A program made the translations under genes and the position numbers. The notes under the pieces are model-generated. The model worked only from the letters and a program-made list of their open reading frames with translations, was not told the origin of the DNA and ran no database searches. Source: Pelobates cultripes (Eukaryota > Chordata > Amphibia > Anura > Pelobatidae). From it: a stretch of 64,000 bases of DNA. Positions 13,438-25,611 of this stretch are shown in pieces (within the stretch, counting starts at the first letter, position 1; each line of letters begins with the position of its first letter). The stretch spans positions 115,433,741 to 115,497,740 of the forward strand of contig OW240918.1 in assembly GCA_933207985.1 (NCBI GenBank), written 5' to 3'.

Positions 13438-13487
13438 AGGAACAGGAGGCAAAGACGGCCATGTCCAAGCAAATTTACAATCTAGAG
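13438..13487. repeat. Dispersed repeat fragment shared with 7361-7410
   Basis: Fifty bases about 86% identical to 7361-7410, in direct orientation, immediately before a MITE. Probably part of an older interspersed repeat into which the MITE inserted. Confidence 0.6.
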
Positions 13488-13611
13488 CATGGAGTGGGCA
13501 ACCTTGTGCACTCCAAGAGTTTTCAACGTCATCTCCCTGATACATGGCTGTAAGAGCATTATGAGAGATGTAGTCCACAACATCTGGAGTGCTGAAGGTT
13601 GCCTACCCCTG
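13488..13611. mobile_element. Foldback hAT-like MITE, older copy
   Basis: 124-bp element that is nearly one long inverted repeat (arms contain ACTCCA..TGGAGTGC and GTAGTCCACAACATCTGG). Right end is CCTACCCCTG. Flanks ATCTAGAG and ATCTTGAG form an 8-bp TSD with one mismatch, as expected for hAT-type elements. Same family as 18836-18970. Confidence 0.75.
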
Positions 13612-14559
13612 ATCTTGAGTTCTTGTACAGCACCCTTATTTCAAAAAGCCTGCGCATTCCACAATTACAAACTGCCTACAGTTCCCACTTAGAATGCCAC
13701 GTACAGAGGGCACTTAGCATTGATTTATAATCATAAAAGCATTCTAGAATAACACGTTGCTCCATAAACCCAGAAAAACCATAGAATTCATATATAACAT
13801 ATATATAACACTCTATGTAGAGGGCACTTGTTTGTACATGGCACAGTTTACCCTAGAGTTATCATTTAGTACGTTTATCATATAGCCCTTTAAATTAATC
13901 ACATGATATCCTCATTTAAGCTTTATAATTTGCAACGTAAAACCATAATTTTAGAGTGCCCTATACTCAGCACACAAATCCCTAAACCCACTGCCTCCTA
14001 GAGTAAGCATGCCGTTTGTAACAGATACCCTATACTCTCACGGAGTATATACGCTGTAGTTCTCCAAAATCCCAAGTGAAGCAGTGATTAAAGCTCTGAG
14101 CTACCCAAACATCAGCAAAGACTTGATGACTGTTTTATTATGGCCAAATGGCCAAATTTTATACACAGCAAGAATACAGTAAAACACGCCCAGAACCCTC
14201 CCACAACATTCCCCTTAATTTCCATGTTAGAATGACTAAGCATAAAATATAAAAATACCCAAAAACATCATAAAATAAATAATAACCCCACAAAAATTAC
14301 ATCCTTAAATAGATCTGTGTCACATGTTCATCCTCACCTTGTGGTGTCTCCGGGGTAAACTACCTTCCGGGAATTGGTAGAGATGCTAGTTGGCAGCCTT
14401 GTGCCGGTGTGTGACTCCTGCGGCATACTGAAAGACGCTGGCCGCTGCGGATCCATACCAATTTATAGCCCCATGTCCATCCACGATATTGTCAACATGC
14501 ATGTGACGTCACACAAAGGATGCTCACGCATGTTCTGAGGGGCAGAGGCAGGGTACGGC
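13612..14559. other. No gene seen
   Basis: AT-rich to about 14330, then GC-richer. 14330-14520 could be the upstream (U3) part of the LTR fragment that follows, but no TG start with a matching TSD could be paired. Confidence 0.4.
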
Positions 14560-14867
14560 CAATCAGATTAAAATTAGACTTTTTTAAACTCCTTTCTTGC
14601 CTTTCCTCATTGCCCTGTCGTGGTTTCCCTTTGTGGTTGTCCGAGAGTGTGAGAGTCCGAGGCTTCGTTTTGATTTCTCTGTATTCTGGTATCCTTGACT
14701 TTTGGCTTTCCCTCATTGTTGTGTCTCATTCTGTGTCCCCAACCTTGGCAAGTATTCTGACTATTCTTTGGTATGTTAAGTCCGGCCATTTTAAGGCCCG
14801 GTAAGACATTACCTTTAGTCCTAGGTGTGATACATTTTTGCATGCTGGATCAACTAGTATCCTGACA
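14560..14867 (+). mobile_element. Solo or partial LTR related to the Gypsy LTR at 62086-62620
   Basis: Shares CTCATTGCCCTGTCGTGGTT exactly with the R/U5 side of the chromovirus LTR at the right end of the window (opposite strand). It also shares a diverged GTCCGGCCATTTTAAGG block, and ends in CCTGACA like that LTR. The 5' boundary is uncertain; a possible TG start lies at 14490. Confidence 0.6.
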
Positions 14868-17253
14868 ATCTGATCTGAGTGCCCAAGTTCTCCAAATAGC
14901 GCTCAAATCCATGCAGTATAGGGGAAACGCCACTGTGTCAAAGTTCTGCTGGCCGCACACATGGTCCTATGCCCAAAACAGTTCCAGGGCGTTCAATGCT
15001 TTTGCCGGTCAACTTTAGAGAGCTCCTTTGGCCATAATACGGGGTGCTCTGTCTGGGTCTCGGATAGTGTTTGTTTCCCTTAGTCTCAGGCACCTTCCCT
15101 GCAAAAAGCGCTCTCCTGGCGGATTTCAAAGTTGTTCAAAACCCCTGACCAAGTTTTCCGGCAGCAACACGGTCACCTCATGCCAAAAACAGTTCCATAA
15201 CATTTGTGGCTAATTCCCGCTGAGGTGACCGGGAACCCATGAAGTCCTCGTGCCATATTTAGTTCCATAACGATGGCAGCTAAGTACAGCTGAGGACAAT
15301 TTGTGAGTTTCTTCACCCGAACGGCCACCAGGGAGCTAGTGTTCGGTTCTATTCGAATGAAGGGAAAGTGCTGAACCAGGGGCACCCAGGTAAAGCTGCT
15401 AGTGGTGTATGGGGAGATTTAACTCTCAAATAGGGTCTTTGTATGTGGCCCATAGTCCTTGGCAGGAGGCTAGCTAGCAGGCCCCACGAGTTTGTGACAA
15501 AGGTGCAGGGTAAGGAGCGTTTGTCACACCATTTCTTAATAATAATTAGTAAGAAATAATAAGTCTAATATAGACGAAATTTTAATTTTTCCAGACCAGA
15601 CATTTTTGCCTTCATCATGCCATTCGGATTACAGTTTACAGTTTGATGTTTCAATTCAGATCTTCGAATAAACCCCAGAGAGTTGATATCAGAACAACAC
15701 AAGGATGTCCGGCTGGGATAATCCGTAAGCAATATGTTTCTCTCCATCTTGACACTGATAAGGATACAAAGGCTCTAATTGTATAACCAAATTCAGGAAA
15801 TATTAATATAGCAAATATTTTTGCATTCTTCCTAAGGAAATCTCCAGTATCCACTGTGATTGTTCTTGACTGACGGATGGCAACTCTATTTATTTCTGTT
15901 TTTTTTTCATTTATTTGTTTTTTAGCGTTAATGCGTAACACTTAAACAAAAGAAACAGGAAGAGTATATTGTTTTGCTGTTACAGAGATACTTTACTCAC
16001 AACTAATACTTTAGGATGTTAGGAAGTATGACGGATGTGTCCTATATAATAGGTATTTCGTATACAGCAAAAAATAGACTCATTGTCAGTAATGTTTCAT
16101 ATTATTTTTCTCTGACAATTTTTTAGGTCTGTAAAATAGAAAAAAATTATTTACTTAATGCCATTTTACAGTGATTTCCCATTGTGTTGCAATAGAGAAA
16201 AAAGTCCTTCTAGACTCCAAAGTGGCAATCAGATATTTTCTTGGATCAACAAGCTGTTAATACACTGTGCATTATCTAACAAAGCACTAAATATGATGCT
16301 GTGCCATGAAAGGACAGCTCTTTTTTTTCTTAACAAAAAATTTAATAATTCAGAGATAATAAATTATTTAGGCAGATATTACCATATCTGTTTTGTTGTT
16401 TTTGTTGTAAAAAAACAAACACATGTACTCAATACATTGACACAGACTACCAGCTAAGAATGACTCACTACATAAGTTTTCTCTCTTTAGATCATCCTTT
16501 CTATATTTTCTTACTCTATACTGTAGACTTTTTTTGTTACTTGTTAAAATATAAAAAAAAAGTCAGCAGGCAGACAATGGCATCGCTACAGCTCAACATT
16601 CCTAAACAATTTCTCTGTAAGCCAACTAAGCCAAGAGTCCAATATGACATATAATGTAAATATGACATGTATATTATGCTACTATTATTACCTACAAACA
16701 CAAAGATAAAGCACAGCGCTTCCAGCAGCAGTAGCTTAGTATCCAACAGCTTAAAATACATAGTAAAAACAAAGAGGATGGGGATTTAGGCCAGAGCGCA
16801 GGTAACGTAAATGTTTTTACTATTATTACCTGACTACTTACTGTACAAACTGTCATACGTTGAATGTTATTATGGCCATGGATCTGCATGATTGTCATTC
16901 CATAAATAAAGAATTTTAAAAAACAAACAAAAAAAAACCAAATACTCTATTGTAGTCGAAATTCCCCTTATTCTGTGTCATGGGATGACCTTTTGTCATT
17001 TGAAATCATGTTTAGAAAAAAAAAACAAAAAAAAACAGACCACTGGTTCTACTGTTCTTATATCTATTTGTATTATATGCCCTCGGAGATGCCTCATTCC
17101 TGGAGCAAATAAGTGTCTTTTGATCCCTTTTTTTATAAATAAGATCTTCCATTCTTATTAAAATTGCAGCCCATGTCTATACTTTTTTTCAGTTTCATAT
17201 CAGTCTTTAATACTGATGTCTAAAATTACATCAAAGATGAAAACAATACTAAT
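14868..17253. other. No gene; possible old repeat and a poly(A)-type tail
   Basis: 14868-15535 is GC-richer and contains two related phrases (AACAGTTCCATAACATTTG near 15189 and TTAGTTCCATAACGATGG near 15258), suggesting a decayed repeat. The rest is AT-rich. AATAAAGAATTTTAAAAAAC at about 16904-16923 looks like the 3' tail of an old + strand retroposon. Confidence 0.45.
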
Positions 17254-17797
17254 AAAGGAACACAATAGGGTCAGGAACACAAATATGTATTAGTATGTAT
17301 AGTATAGTGTTAAAAATCACTATCTAGGTCCCTGGCCTCCCTTTCCCCCCTAAATATAGTAAAATATTACTTTTATTCCAGTCTACTGGTGCTGTCTCTT
17401 CCTCTGATCTGCCTCCTAGGCTGACATAATAAGAAGTGATGATCTCAGCCAAGGAGGCAGGCAAGGGGGTAGAACCAAACACCCCCTTGACCAATCAGCA
17501 TCTCCTCATAGAGATGCATTGAATCAATGCATCTCTATGAGGAACGTTCCATGTCTCCATGCAGAGGTTGGAGACACTAAATGGCAGTGCTGCACATTGT
17601 GCAGCCTTGCCCCAGAAAACACCTCTTGTAGAAATCTGAAAAGTGGCTACTGGAGATGTCCTTAGGCTGTAATGTAAAAACACTGCCTTTTCTCTGAAAA
17701 GACAGTGTTTACTGAAAAAGCCTGCAGGTACTGGCTATACTCACCAGAACAACTAAATTAAGCAGTAGTTGTTCTGGTGACTATAATGTCCCTTTAA
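17254..17797. mobile_element. TTAA-type (piggyBac-like) MITE
   Basis: Ends are imperfect inverted repeats: AAAGGAACACAATAG on the left and, reversed, AAAGGGACATTATAG on the right. The right end abuts TTAA. No transposase. The interior is full of short palindromes, including 17504-17542. Closely similar ends occur in the MITEs at 45401 and 49468. The piggyBac-like label rests on TTAA use. Confidence 0.6.
17504..17542. repeat. 39-bp perfect palindrome inside the MITE
   Basis: 19-bp arms (CCTCATAGAGATGCATTGA and its reverse complement) around a single A. It could extrude as a cruciform. Confidence 0.9.
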
Positions 17798-18835
17798 TTA
17801 TAGTAAAAGAAGCAAAATTATATGTTCATTTTATACATAAAAGTAGTTTATTAGCTTTTGTCTCTCTAAACAAATTTATTTATTTATTTATTTATTTATT
17901 AAAGGCATTGAAAGGTTAGCTTTCCTGATCCTCATTAACACATCCATTTTATATTTCAAATGATCAACGTTTTTTCTCAACCTAAAAATCCTTTGGGTTA
18001 GTCTTTCTATGATGGCAGCTTTTAATGTTATTTTCTCTCGCAATTACATGAATACTGTAAATTTTACATTTCACATTTGATTGCTTGAGTGACCTTTCTA
18101 CTAAGCATTAGCAATATTGATTTTAATTTGTTTGTTTTTAATTGCTATAGCATATGTTGAGAGGTGTATTTTTGTAACATTTGTTCAGAAACTCCATTAT
18201 CCTGTTTTTTTCCATTAAGTGATTAAATATTACTGTATTTAGAGTATAATCTATTCTAGCTAAAGCATGTACTAATTGAGCCATGCTATATCTTCAAAAG
18301 CGTGTTTGCTATAAATCAATTCCTATTCTAAATATTCCAAACATTTGAAACATTCTCTGGGTAATTAAAATCAAAAGACATTTCCAGATGTGTAGTGTTT
18401 GTTTGTTTTTGTTTTTTATTATTATTATTGTGTAGGTATATATGCAAATGTCTACCCATAAGGTGCCCATATTTATACTTAATAATTATATACCATTCTC
18501 TTAACTAAATACTCCAGACATCTTAAATACGTCAGCTTACTGAAGAGCTTTAGTGGTGAACTGAAGGTCTTCTATTATTTTCTAAATTTAAAGCTCATAG
18601 GTTGCACCCTTTCAGCTGGGCATTGGATTAAGTGCTGATGTATGAGAGACATTCTATTGTCATGCATGCGCCTTAGGACACAAATGCTTGTCTATGAGAA
18701 GCATTGGATTATCCAGAAGTGTATCACTAGTTATGACATGCCTGTGCCAGAATGGAGTTGTAGTGATGAGACTGTCTCATTGGATTAAGGGTTACAACTT
18801 TTTTAGGGCACTGGGGGGAGTCCCTTACTCTAAAT
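17798..18835. other. No gene; TTTA microsatellite
   Basis: AT-rich sequence. A (TTTA)n run lies at about 17874-17900. Nothing else recognised. Confidence 0.6.
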
Positions 18836-18970
18836 CAGGGGTGGGGAACTTTTGGCCCTCCAGATGTTTTGGACTACATCTCCCTTGATGTTTCGAGAGC
18901 ATTATGACTGTAACAGCATTATGGGAGATGTAGTCCAAAACATCTGGAGGGCCAAAGGTTCCCACCCCTG
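18836..18970. mobile_element. Foldback hAT-like MITE with perfect 8-bp TSD
   Basis: 135-bp element with near-perfect long inverted ends (CAGGGGTGGGGAAC at left, CCCACCCCTG at right; inner arms GGCCCTCCAGATGTTTTGGA). Flanked by CTCTAAAT at 18828-18835 and 18971-18978. The 8-bp TSD and CAGGG termini fit hAT-type mobilisation in trans. Low divergence between arms suggests a fairly recent insertion. Confidence 0.92.
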
Positions 18971-18978
18971 CTCTAAAT

Positions 18979-21789
18979 CAATATTTCAGCACTCCAGTGT
19001 TAGAAAGAAAATTATATTTTTGTAATGCTGCTGAAGTTTCCTTTAATACTAAGTTTTGATTCAGGTTTTACATATGAACATATCTCTATAACATTCCTAT
19101 TTTTCATAAACTGAAATCTATTTAGATGAATGGCCCAATCATGTTTCATCCCCTCTACATTTCAGTAAGACCAATTATGTCATACTGTTCATTATATTCT
19201 CCATATTTTTTTTTAATCAAGCTTCTTGTTATAACAAGAGGATATTTAAGGTTGCCATTAGTATTTTGTGCTCCATTTTAAAACGTGTTTCAAATGGCTC
19301 CCTACTCTTACTGCTCTCTCCACCCACTGGGTTTCAGATGAATTACACCTCCTGTATTGTTTTTTTAACTCTTGTATTAAGTTAGAGATTTCTCAGAATT
19401 TGGTTATGATAAAATCCACATACTTGTACAGTGTTTTGCTAACTCTTGATTTTGATATAAATCATTTGGTTTTTCTATGTTGCCTGTTATTCTATTATTA
19501 TACTAACCTTGCATTGCATTACATGTTTATACCTCCTTCATAAATCATGTTATACGATGACCAGTTTCTGTCAGGTTCTGATCTGTGTGCATGTTTTCAC
19601 AGTTCTTAGTGTGAGTGATATGAAATGACAAGAAATCTAGTTCTCACCTGTGCACTTCAGCAGTTTTATCCCCGCTTAAGGGTGCTAGAAAGTGTCTTCC
19701 TCCTTATAAGTACTCTGTATGGCATGAGATATGCAAGATAAGAATGGAGGAGAAGCTAATATGATGCAGCATGTTTTAAATAAAAAGTGAGTTTGTATGT
19801 AAATTTTACATTCACATGCAAGAGAGCTGTCAATGACTCCCAGGATAGCTCTCTTGCATGTGAGAGTCTTTTTTTTGTGTACATTTGCATTTACCTATTG
19901 ATCACTAATTGAGAAAAATTTGGATATTCTTTATAACTATACTAATTAGGATTACAGTTATAAGACTGCTTCTAAAAATGTCAGCTAAATAAAAAGACTG
20001 ACATTTCAAAATGGTAGATTAAACAGGCCAACTGGATAGTATCTGCCATCACAGTCAATACTTCTGTATTACTATATCAGACTTGATTTCTCATGTGGTT
20101 GCGTCTAGGCAAAGGTCATGACACGTCTCCTCTGCCTAAGCAGCATAGTTTTTTTATTTTTTATTTAATAAATCATGGGTTTCCAACTTTGTATCTGGCT
20201 AGCTACAGTGGCTTCCTGAGGGGTCACGTCAGTCTGTGTTATGTTTATCTCTATCTCTCCCTCTCATCACTCCAAAAGTAAGATGGACTCTCTATGCTCA
20301 TTCACGCATACATTCGAATGGCTTGACTCAGAGCGCCAATTCGGTGAGCATAAAAGAAATCACAAAGGACACAATTCAGCAATTCGCTGGGCAGGAGTCT
20401 TTCGGTGCCCTAATATGACACTATCCAATCTAAATAAGGATTAGGCTATTTAAACACCAGCCTTTCTTGTCCCAGTTGACCTGTTGTGGTTCTTGTTTAG
20501 CCCAATTGTGCATTTATTACTTTAATCTCTTGTTATTGCCCTTGACATTTGCCATTTATTGTAAACTGTGCATATCTATTTGTCACTGTATGCATATGTG
20601 TACGTTTGTGCATCTACATTTTTGTGGATGCAAGTGTCAATCTTTTTGAATTTTTCACAATATCCAGCAGTGACCCTCTTGGGTTTGGGCTCCGGATCTA
20701 CCACTGAGGTGATGAGAATGGAGAAAATGAATGTAAGGCAGATGAAAAAAAAAATATTTGTTTTCATACTGTCCTTCACAAATATTTTTTGTTACAAATA
20801 AAGTGTGTATAACATGAATTTTTTTACATGAATTGATCTGCCTTTTCTGCTTCTTAGTGAGCTTTGATAGATGTTTGTTACATTTTGTGTCACAGTTATG
20901 AGCATTAAATCAATCAAACTGTGTCTTGGCATGTGACCTTTGACCTGTACACCTGTCTTAGGAACAATTCCATAGAGAATAAAAATGTCTCTTCTTGAAG
21001 GATTGTGGGTCAAAGGGACACAACTGATTTGTAAGCCAATTTGTTACGTATTTTATATGTTCCACACATCATGTATTTGCTTCAAGATGAAAGACTAATG
21101 TGTTATCAGTGAAGGTCATTTTTTTTTATTCCCACAGATATTTACTTCTGATGTTCTAATTAGCTGTATGGATGCATAAATCAGTTGTATTTGTAGTCTG
21201 GCAAACGCACATTTTTTTCATTTATAATTTAAAATTTATCAGGAGAAAAAATAAATCTGCACTACTTTAATCTATAATAGTATATATATGTATGTGTCTG
21301 AATGTAAGCGGGTTTGTATGTGTGTATATATCTATTATTATTATTATTATTATTATATGTATTATATACATTTTGTTTAAAATAGTGGGACTACTGCATG
21401 TGCAAGTTTATTATTCAGTGGAAAGAGGTTTTTTTCCGGAAGAACTGAGGGACATTATGAATGAACAGAGCAGCCATGTCCAATATTAAAAAAAGTAAAG
21501 TTATAATGATGCAAAGTGCTGATTAAATATGATATTGGAGCATAATGTGATATTGGAGCATAATGTAGACAAAGTTAAAATTACTTACATTGGGCAAGCA
21601 CAATGATCATTCAGTGAAAACCAGGGAAAACTGATTGCAAAGTTAATTCAATAAAGAAAGCCAGAAGAAACGTAATACTAGCTTGCCCACGTATACTCGG
21701 AGTGATATATTTAAATAATAGATGGAAGGCACTCTTGAAGCAATGGATTGCCAAATAATATTTTATAGACTGACCATATAACACAAATG
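18979..21789. other. No gene; hairpin and TTA microsatellite
   Basis: AT-rich, many short spurious frames, no domain. Holds the hairpin at 19813-19862 and a (TTA)n run at 21331-21356. The phrase TTTAAACACCAGCC near 20451 followed by CTTGTCCC resembles an LTR promoter-proximal region, but no boundaries were found. Confidence 0.5.
19813..19862. repeat. 16-bp perfect inverted repeat, 18-base loop
   Basis: Arms CACATGCAAGAGAGCT and reverse complement. Probably the core of a small foldback element; flanking TSD not identified. Confidence 0.85.
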
Positions 21790-22620
21790 AATGAATTCCT
21801 TTGTGTATTTAATTCCCCATAGGAAAGCATTGCTGCAATGCTTTCCTATTGGGAATTGACTGATGCTGAATGTCCTCATGTAGAGCGTGAGGACATCCAG
21901 CATCAGTTAGGTGACCAAAAGTCGCCTAACCACCTGGAAGTGCCTCTAGTTGCTATCTGATTGACAGCCACTAGAGGCAGTCTTAAACCTGAAATGTAAT
22001 TATTGCAGTTTATCAGAAACTGCAATAAATACATGCTGTTCCAAATTATTATGCAAATTCTATTTAAGTGTCACAAAGACTAACTTTTTTTTCAGTTTAA
22101 CTCATGGATGGCATTGTGTCTCAGGACTCTTTTGATCACTGAAAACAATCTCGGACACCTGTGATAATTAGATTGCCAGGTGAGCCCAATTTAAGGAAAA
22201 ACTACTAAAGGAGGGTGTTCCACATTATTAAGCAGAGCACCATTTTCATGCAATATGGGGAAGAAAAAGGATCTCTCTGCTATGGGGATAAAAGGAGAGA
22301 AAGTCAAGGTGTGACCTCAACCTTCTTTACCACATATAAAGTGTTTTGAAACTTACTGTGCGTAATAATTTGGAACAGTGCATTGTAAGTTTTTTATGTT
22401 TAAAAAAATACTGATATCATTAGGAGGATTGTTCAATAAAATTTGAATTGTACTCTTAATAGTTGATAACATGATAATTATGCTGACTGTTATTAACATC
22501 AATTATTTAAGTAAATGAGAACAATATCATTTGCATAATAATTTGGAACAGGGTGTACAATTGCAGGGTTAAGGGACCACTTCGGCGCTTCAGCATTTCC
22601 AAACTGTTTTTTGTGAAGTT
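21790..22620. mobile_element. Foldback MITE split by a mariner-like insertion
   Basis: Left part 21790-22031 contains stacked inverted repeats (GGAAAGCATTGCTGCAATGC, GATGCTGAATGTCCTCA versus its complement, CTAGTTGC..GCCACTAGAGG). It resumes at 22556 with ACAATTGCAGGGTTAAGGG. The join is interrupted by the element at 22032-22555. Outer boundaries are approximate. Confidence 0.55.
22032..22555. mobile_element. Non-autonomous Tc1/mariner-type element
   Basis: Inverted termini CTGTTCCAAATTATTATGCA at left, its complement at right, with TA duplicated on both sides (22030-22031, 22556-22557). 524 bp, no transposase frame. An extra partial copy of the terminal motif (GCGTAATAATTTGGAACAG) sits internally near 22362, pointing to a rearranged ancestor. 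Confidence 0.85.
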
Positions 22621-22654
22621 TTTTTTTTTTTTAGGAAGTTCCCAGCATCCCAGC

Positions 22655-22670
22655 CTATCACATGACATAT
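22655..22670. repeat. Left target-site duplication of PLE1 (16 bp)
   Basis: CTATCACATGACATAT, repeated exactly at 29807-29822. The two copies bracket the whole head-to-head Penelope-like structure. Confidence 0.9.
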
Positions 22671-23759
22671 GATAGACAAAAATGGGTATATAGGTCGCGC
22701 TAAAGGGACGGGGAGGTAAAATAAATGGAATAAATAAATGTGATAAAAAAGTCCCAAATAATAGATAAACCTGTGTTGTTCTTAGATGAGTATACAGTCC
22801 AAATGGATATCTGAATCTTCTTATGTTGAAGATGTCTTGGTACGCTTGTTAATATGTAGATACATAAAAGAAATAAAAAAGAACTCCAATAGTGTAGGAT
22901 ATCGACAAAATTTCCAGATGTGGGTCTGTAAGTAGGTAAAAAACTCACCTTGGCATGAGCAAAAAAAACTTTGCTCAAGTATTCTTAGCGTTCAGTGGCG
23001 TCAATCCCCCACTGGTCGGATATAGGTGATGGAGTCCTGAGTAATTCCTCGATATGTGAAAAGATGAGAGACGTATATAGTGCTCACTGAGTTATATAAA
23101 AACAAATAAAAATTGTAAAATACTCACATGTATATGAGCAGGAACTACTGCTCAGTATGATGGCGCAGGTGGTACAATCCCCACCTTAGGATTCTTGGAA
23201 AGTGACGTACTTCAATCCAAATCGGTGACCAGGTAATTCAAATTAAAAAGGAAGGAATTAAAAATATATAGGCAAAAATAAAAGCCGATATTCCTTTATT
23301 AAAATATAATATATCAATATATAAAACAAACTAATAATAGCCAAAACGCGTTTCACCACACAGGGCTTTATCAAATGGCATTTAAAAGAGAGAAAAACCT
23401 GGTACAATAACTGCTTTTATAAACTAAAAAAATACAGATAAGCATTTGAATTTTGGCGCCAAAATGACGTCACTCGTACAATATGCATAATTTGAAACAA
23501 TTTAAAAGTGAGAATTCAAGATATAGAGGCATTTTATAATGCAATATAAAGATATTTGTAAATTTAAAATAATAAAACGAGCATTATTAACAATGTTGTA
23601 CACATGTAAATATGATGTCATTAAGGAGCATCTAATCGCAACTTATATATGTTCAAAAGTTAAAATTTAGGATGTAAAAACATAAATAAAAGGAGTATAA
23701 AGATGTCTCTGGGCTTTGAATAGTAAAACGAGCATTCTTTTTAATAATATATAAGGAAA

Positions 23760-23790
23760 CACGTGATCGCGACTAGACGCGATCACGTGG
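23760..23790. repeat. CACGTGATCGCG hairpin, mirrored at 28579-28607
   Basis: 12-bp perfect arms around ACTAGA in the non-coding tail of the left PLE1 arm. The same hairpin is present in the right arm. Confidence 0.85.
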
Positions 23791-24225
23791 TCGGAACTAA
23801 GCATTGTGGGAAATGTATGCCTGAAGCCGAGAGATCGGCGCAGAAATATTCCGCCCGTCTCTCGGCTTCAGGCACAGCAGAAGAAAGGCATATAAGGGCT
23901 AGAAAGCTAGCCCCTCGTGCATAAAGAGACCTAACAAGGGGAGGGAGGGGAGGAGAAAGGAAAGGGGAAGAGAGGCAAGAAAGGAGCTGCTGCAGGAAAC
24001 ATCCTGCATAAATAAAAAAATATATAATATATAATATGTATAACAAAGTGCAAAATGAAAAATATATATATTGGAAATAAACAAAGCTCAAAATAAAAAG
24101 TTAATGAATGAAAAAATTATGAAATGTAATGTGAAAAAAAAAAATTATGAAAAATAGTGTGAGATGTGAAAAAATAAAAATAAAAAAATGGATGGAATAC
24201 ATAATTATAATGGAAAATTTATAAT

Positions 24226-25597
24226 TTATAAAAAGTTAAAAAGGTTGAATTCTACATTTAATCCTTGGGGTGATAGGGTTTTGAGCTGAAAAACCCAATT
24301 CATCTCTCTTTTTCCCAAAATATTTTTCATATCTCCTCCTCTCCATGGCATGGCAACTTTTTCTATCCAAGTAACTTTAAGAACACTGGGGTCTTTATTG
24401 TGAAATAAAAAGTGCTTAGACACTGAATGGTTGTCATATCCTTTTTTGATGTTGCGGCAATGTTCTGCCAATCTAATCTTTAAACACCTTGTTGTCATGC
24501 CAACATATTGAAAACCACATGGACATTCTAGTAGATAAATAACATTTTTAGTGTTACATCCTATAAAGTCTTTAATCGGGTACATAGTTTTGGTAATGGT
24601 GGAAGAGAAATGAGTCGTTTTAGTATTGGTATTTGGATTTGTAGATTTGCATACAATACATTTGTTACATTTAAAAAAACCTTTTGGTTTTGACAGAAAA
24701 TTCTCCTTTGATGAGGTAATTTTAGTATAATTTTTTGTTAGAATTTTCTTAAAATTTGGGGCCCCTCTAAAAATCACATTTGGTTTGTCAGGAATACAGT
24801 CTTTCAAAAGGTCGTCCTGTTTAAGAATGTGCCAATGTTTATTAATGATTTTTATTATATCTTTATTTTTCTTATTAAAGTCTAAAATAATAGGCAATTT
24901 TGGGGGGTCTTCCTTTTTGGCTTTATATACTAAAAGGTCTTTTCTTTCTTTTGCAGTAACTTCTTTTAATGCTGCATTCAATTTTTCTGGTTCATAGTTT
25001 TTTTCTAAGAACTTATTATTCAATGAGGTAGATTGAATTTTAAAATCATTTGATAGAGAACAGTTGCGATGAAGACGAAGAAATTGACTTTTTGGAATCC
25101 CATCTAACCAGGGTTTATAATGACAACTTGTATGATCTATGATGGTATTAGTACAAACTTCTTTAAAGAAGGTCTTAGTTTGAATATTACCTTCATGAAT
25201 AAAAATGTTAAGATCCAAAAAATCAATAGATACCTTACTATAATTTGAGGTTAAGATTATACTTTTATCATTGTTGTTTAAAAATTCTAAAAACAACTTG
25301 AGAGGTCTCTGAACCTTGCCAGATAAAAAATAAATCGTCTATATAACGAAAATATGCGACCAGGATTGCCCGCCAGCTGTGATCACCCCAAATGGCCGAT
25401 GACTCCCAATCAGCCATAAAGAGGTTAGCGTAGCTGGGGGCAAACCTGGTTCCCATAGCTGTGCCTTTTTTTTGAATATAAAAAGAATCGTAAAACCAAA
25501 AATAGTTATTAGTTAAAATCATGTGAATACCCTCTAGTATAAAATTTATTTGGGAGACCGGAATCGAACTTTGGTTTTTTAAAATTTTTTGACTCAC
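24226..25597 (-). pseudogene. PLE1 left-arm RT C-terminus + GIY-YIG endonuclease (truncated)
   Basis: Two overlapping frames. 25597-25268 encodes the RT palm end (GTAMGTRFAPSYANLFM, then FRYIDDLFFIW with the catalytic DD). 25296-24226 encodes the linker, a CNKCIVC zinc-ligand-like cluster and the GIY-YIG nuclease with YLLECPCGFQYVGMT followed by RLAEHCRNI. The frame slips between them at about 25270-25296. The N-terminal half of the RT is absent because the arm ends there. The nuclease motif here is the canonical form, better preserved than in the long right copy. No start codon upstream in its own orientation, so it is not an independent gene. Confidence 0.88.
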
Positions 25598-25611
25598 ATC
25601 CTAAGGTGTGG

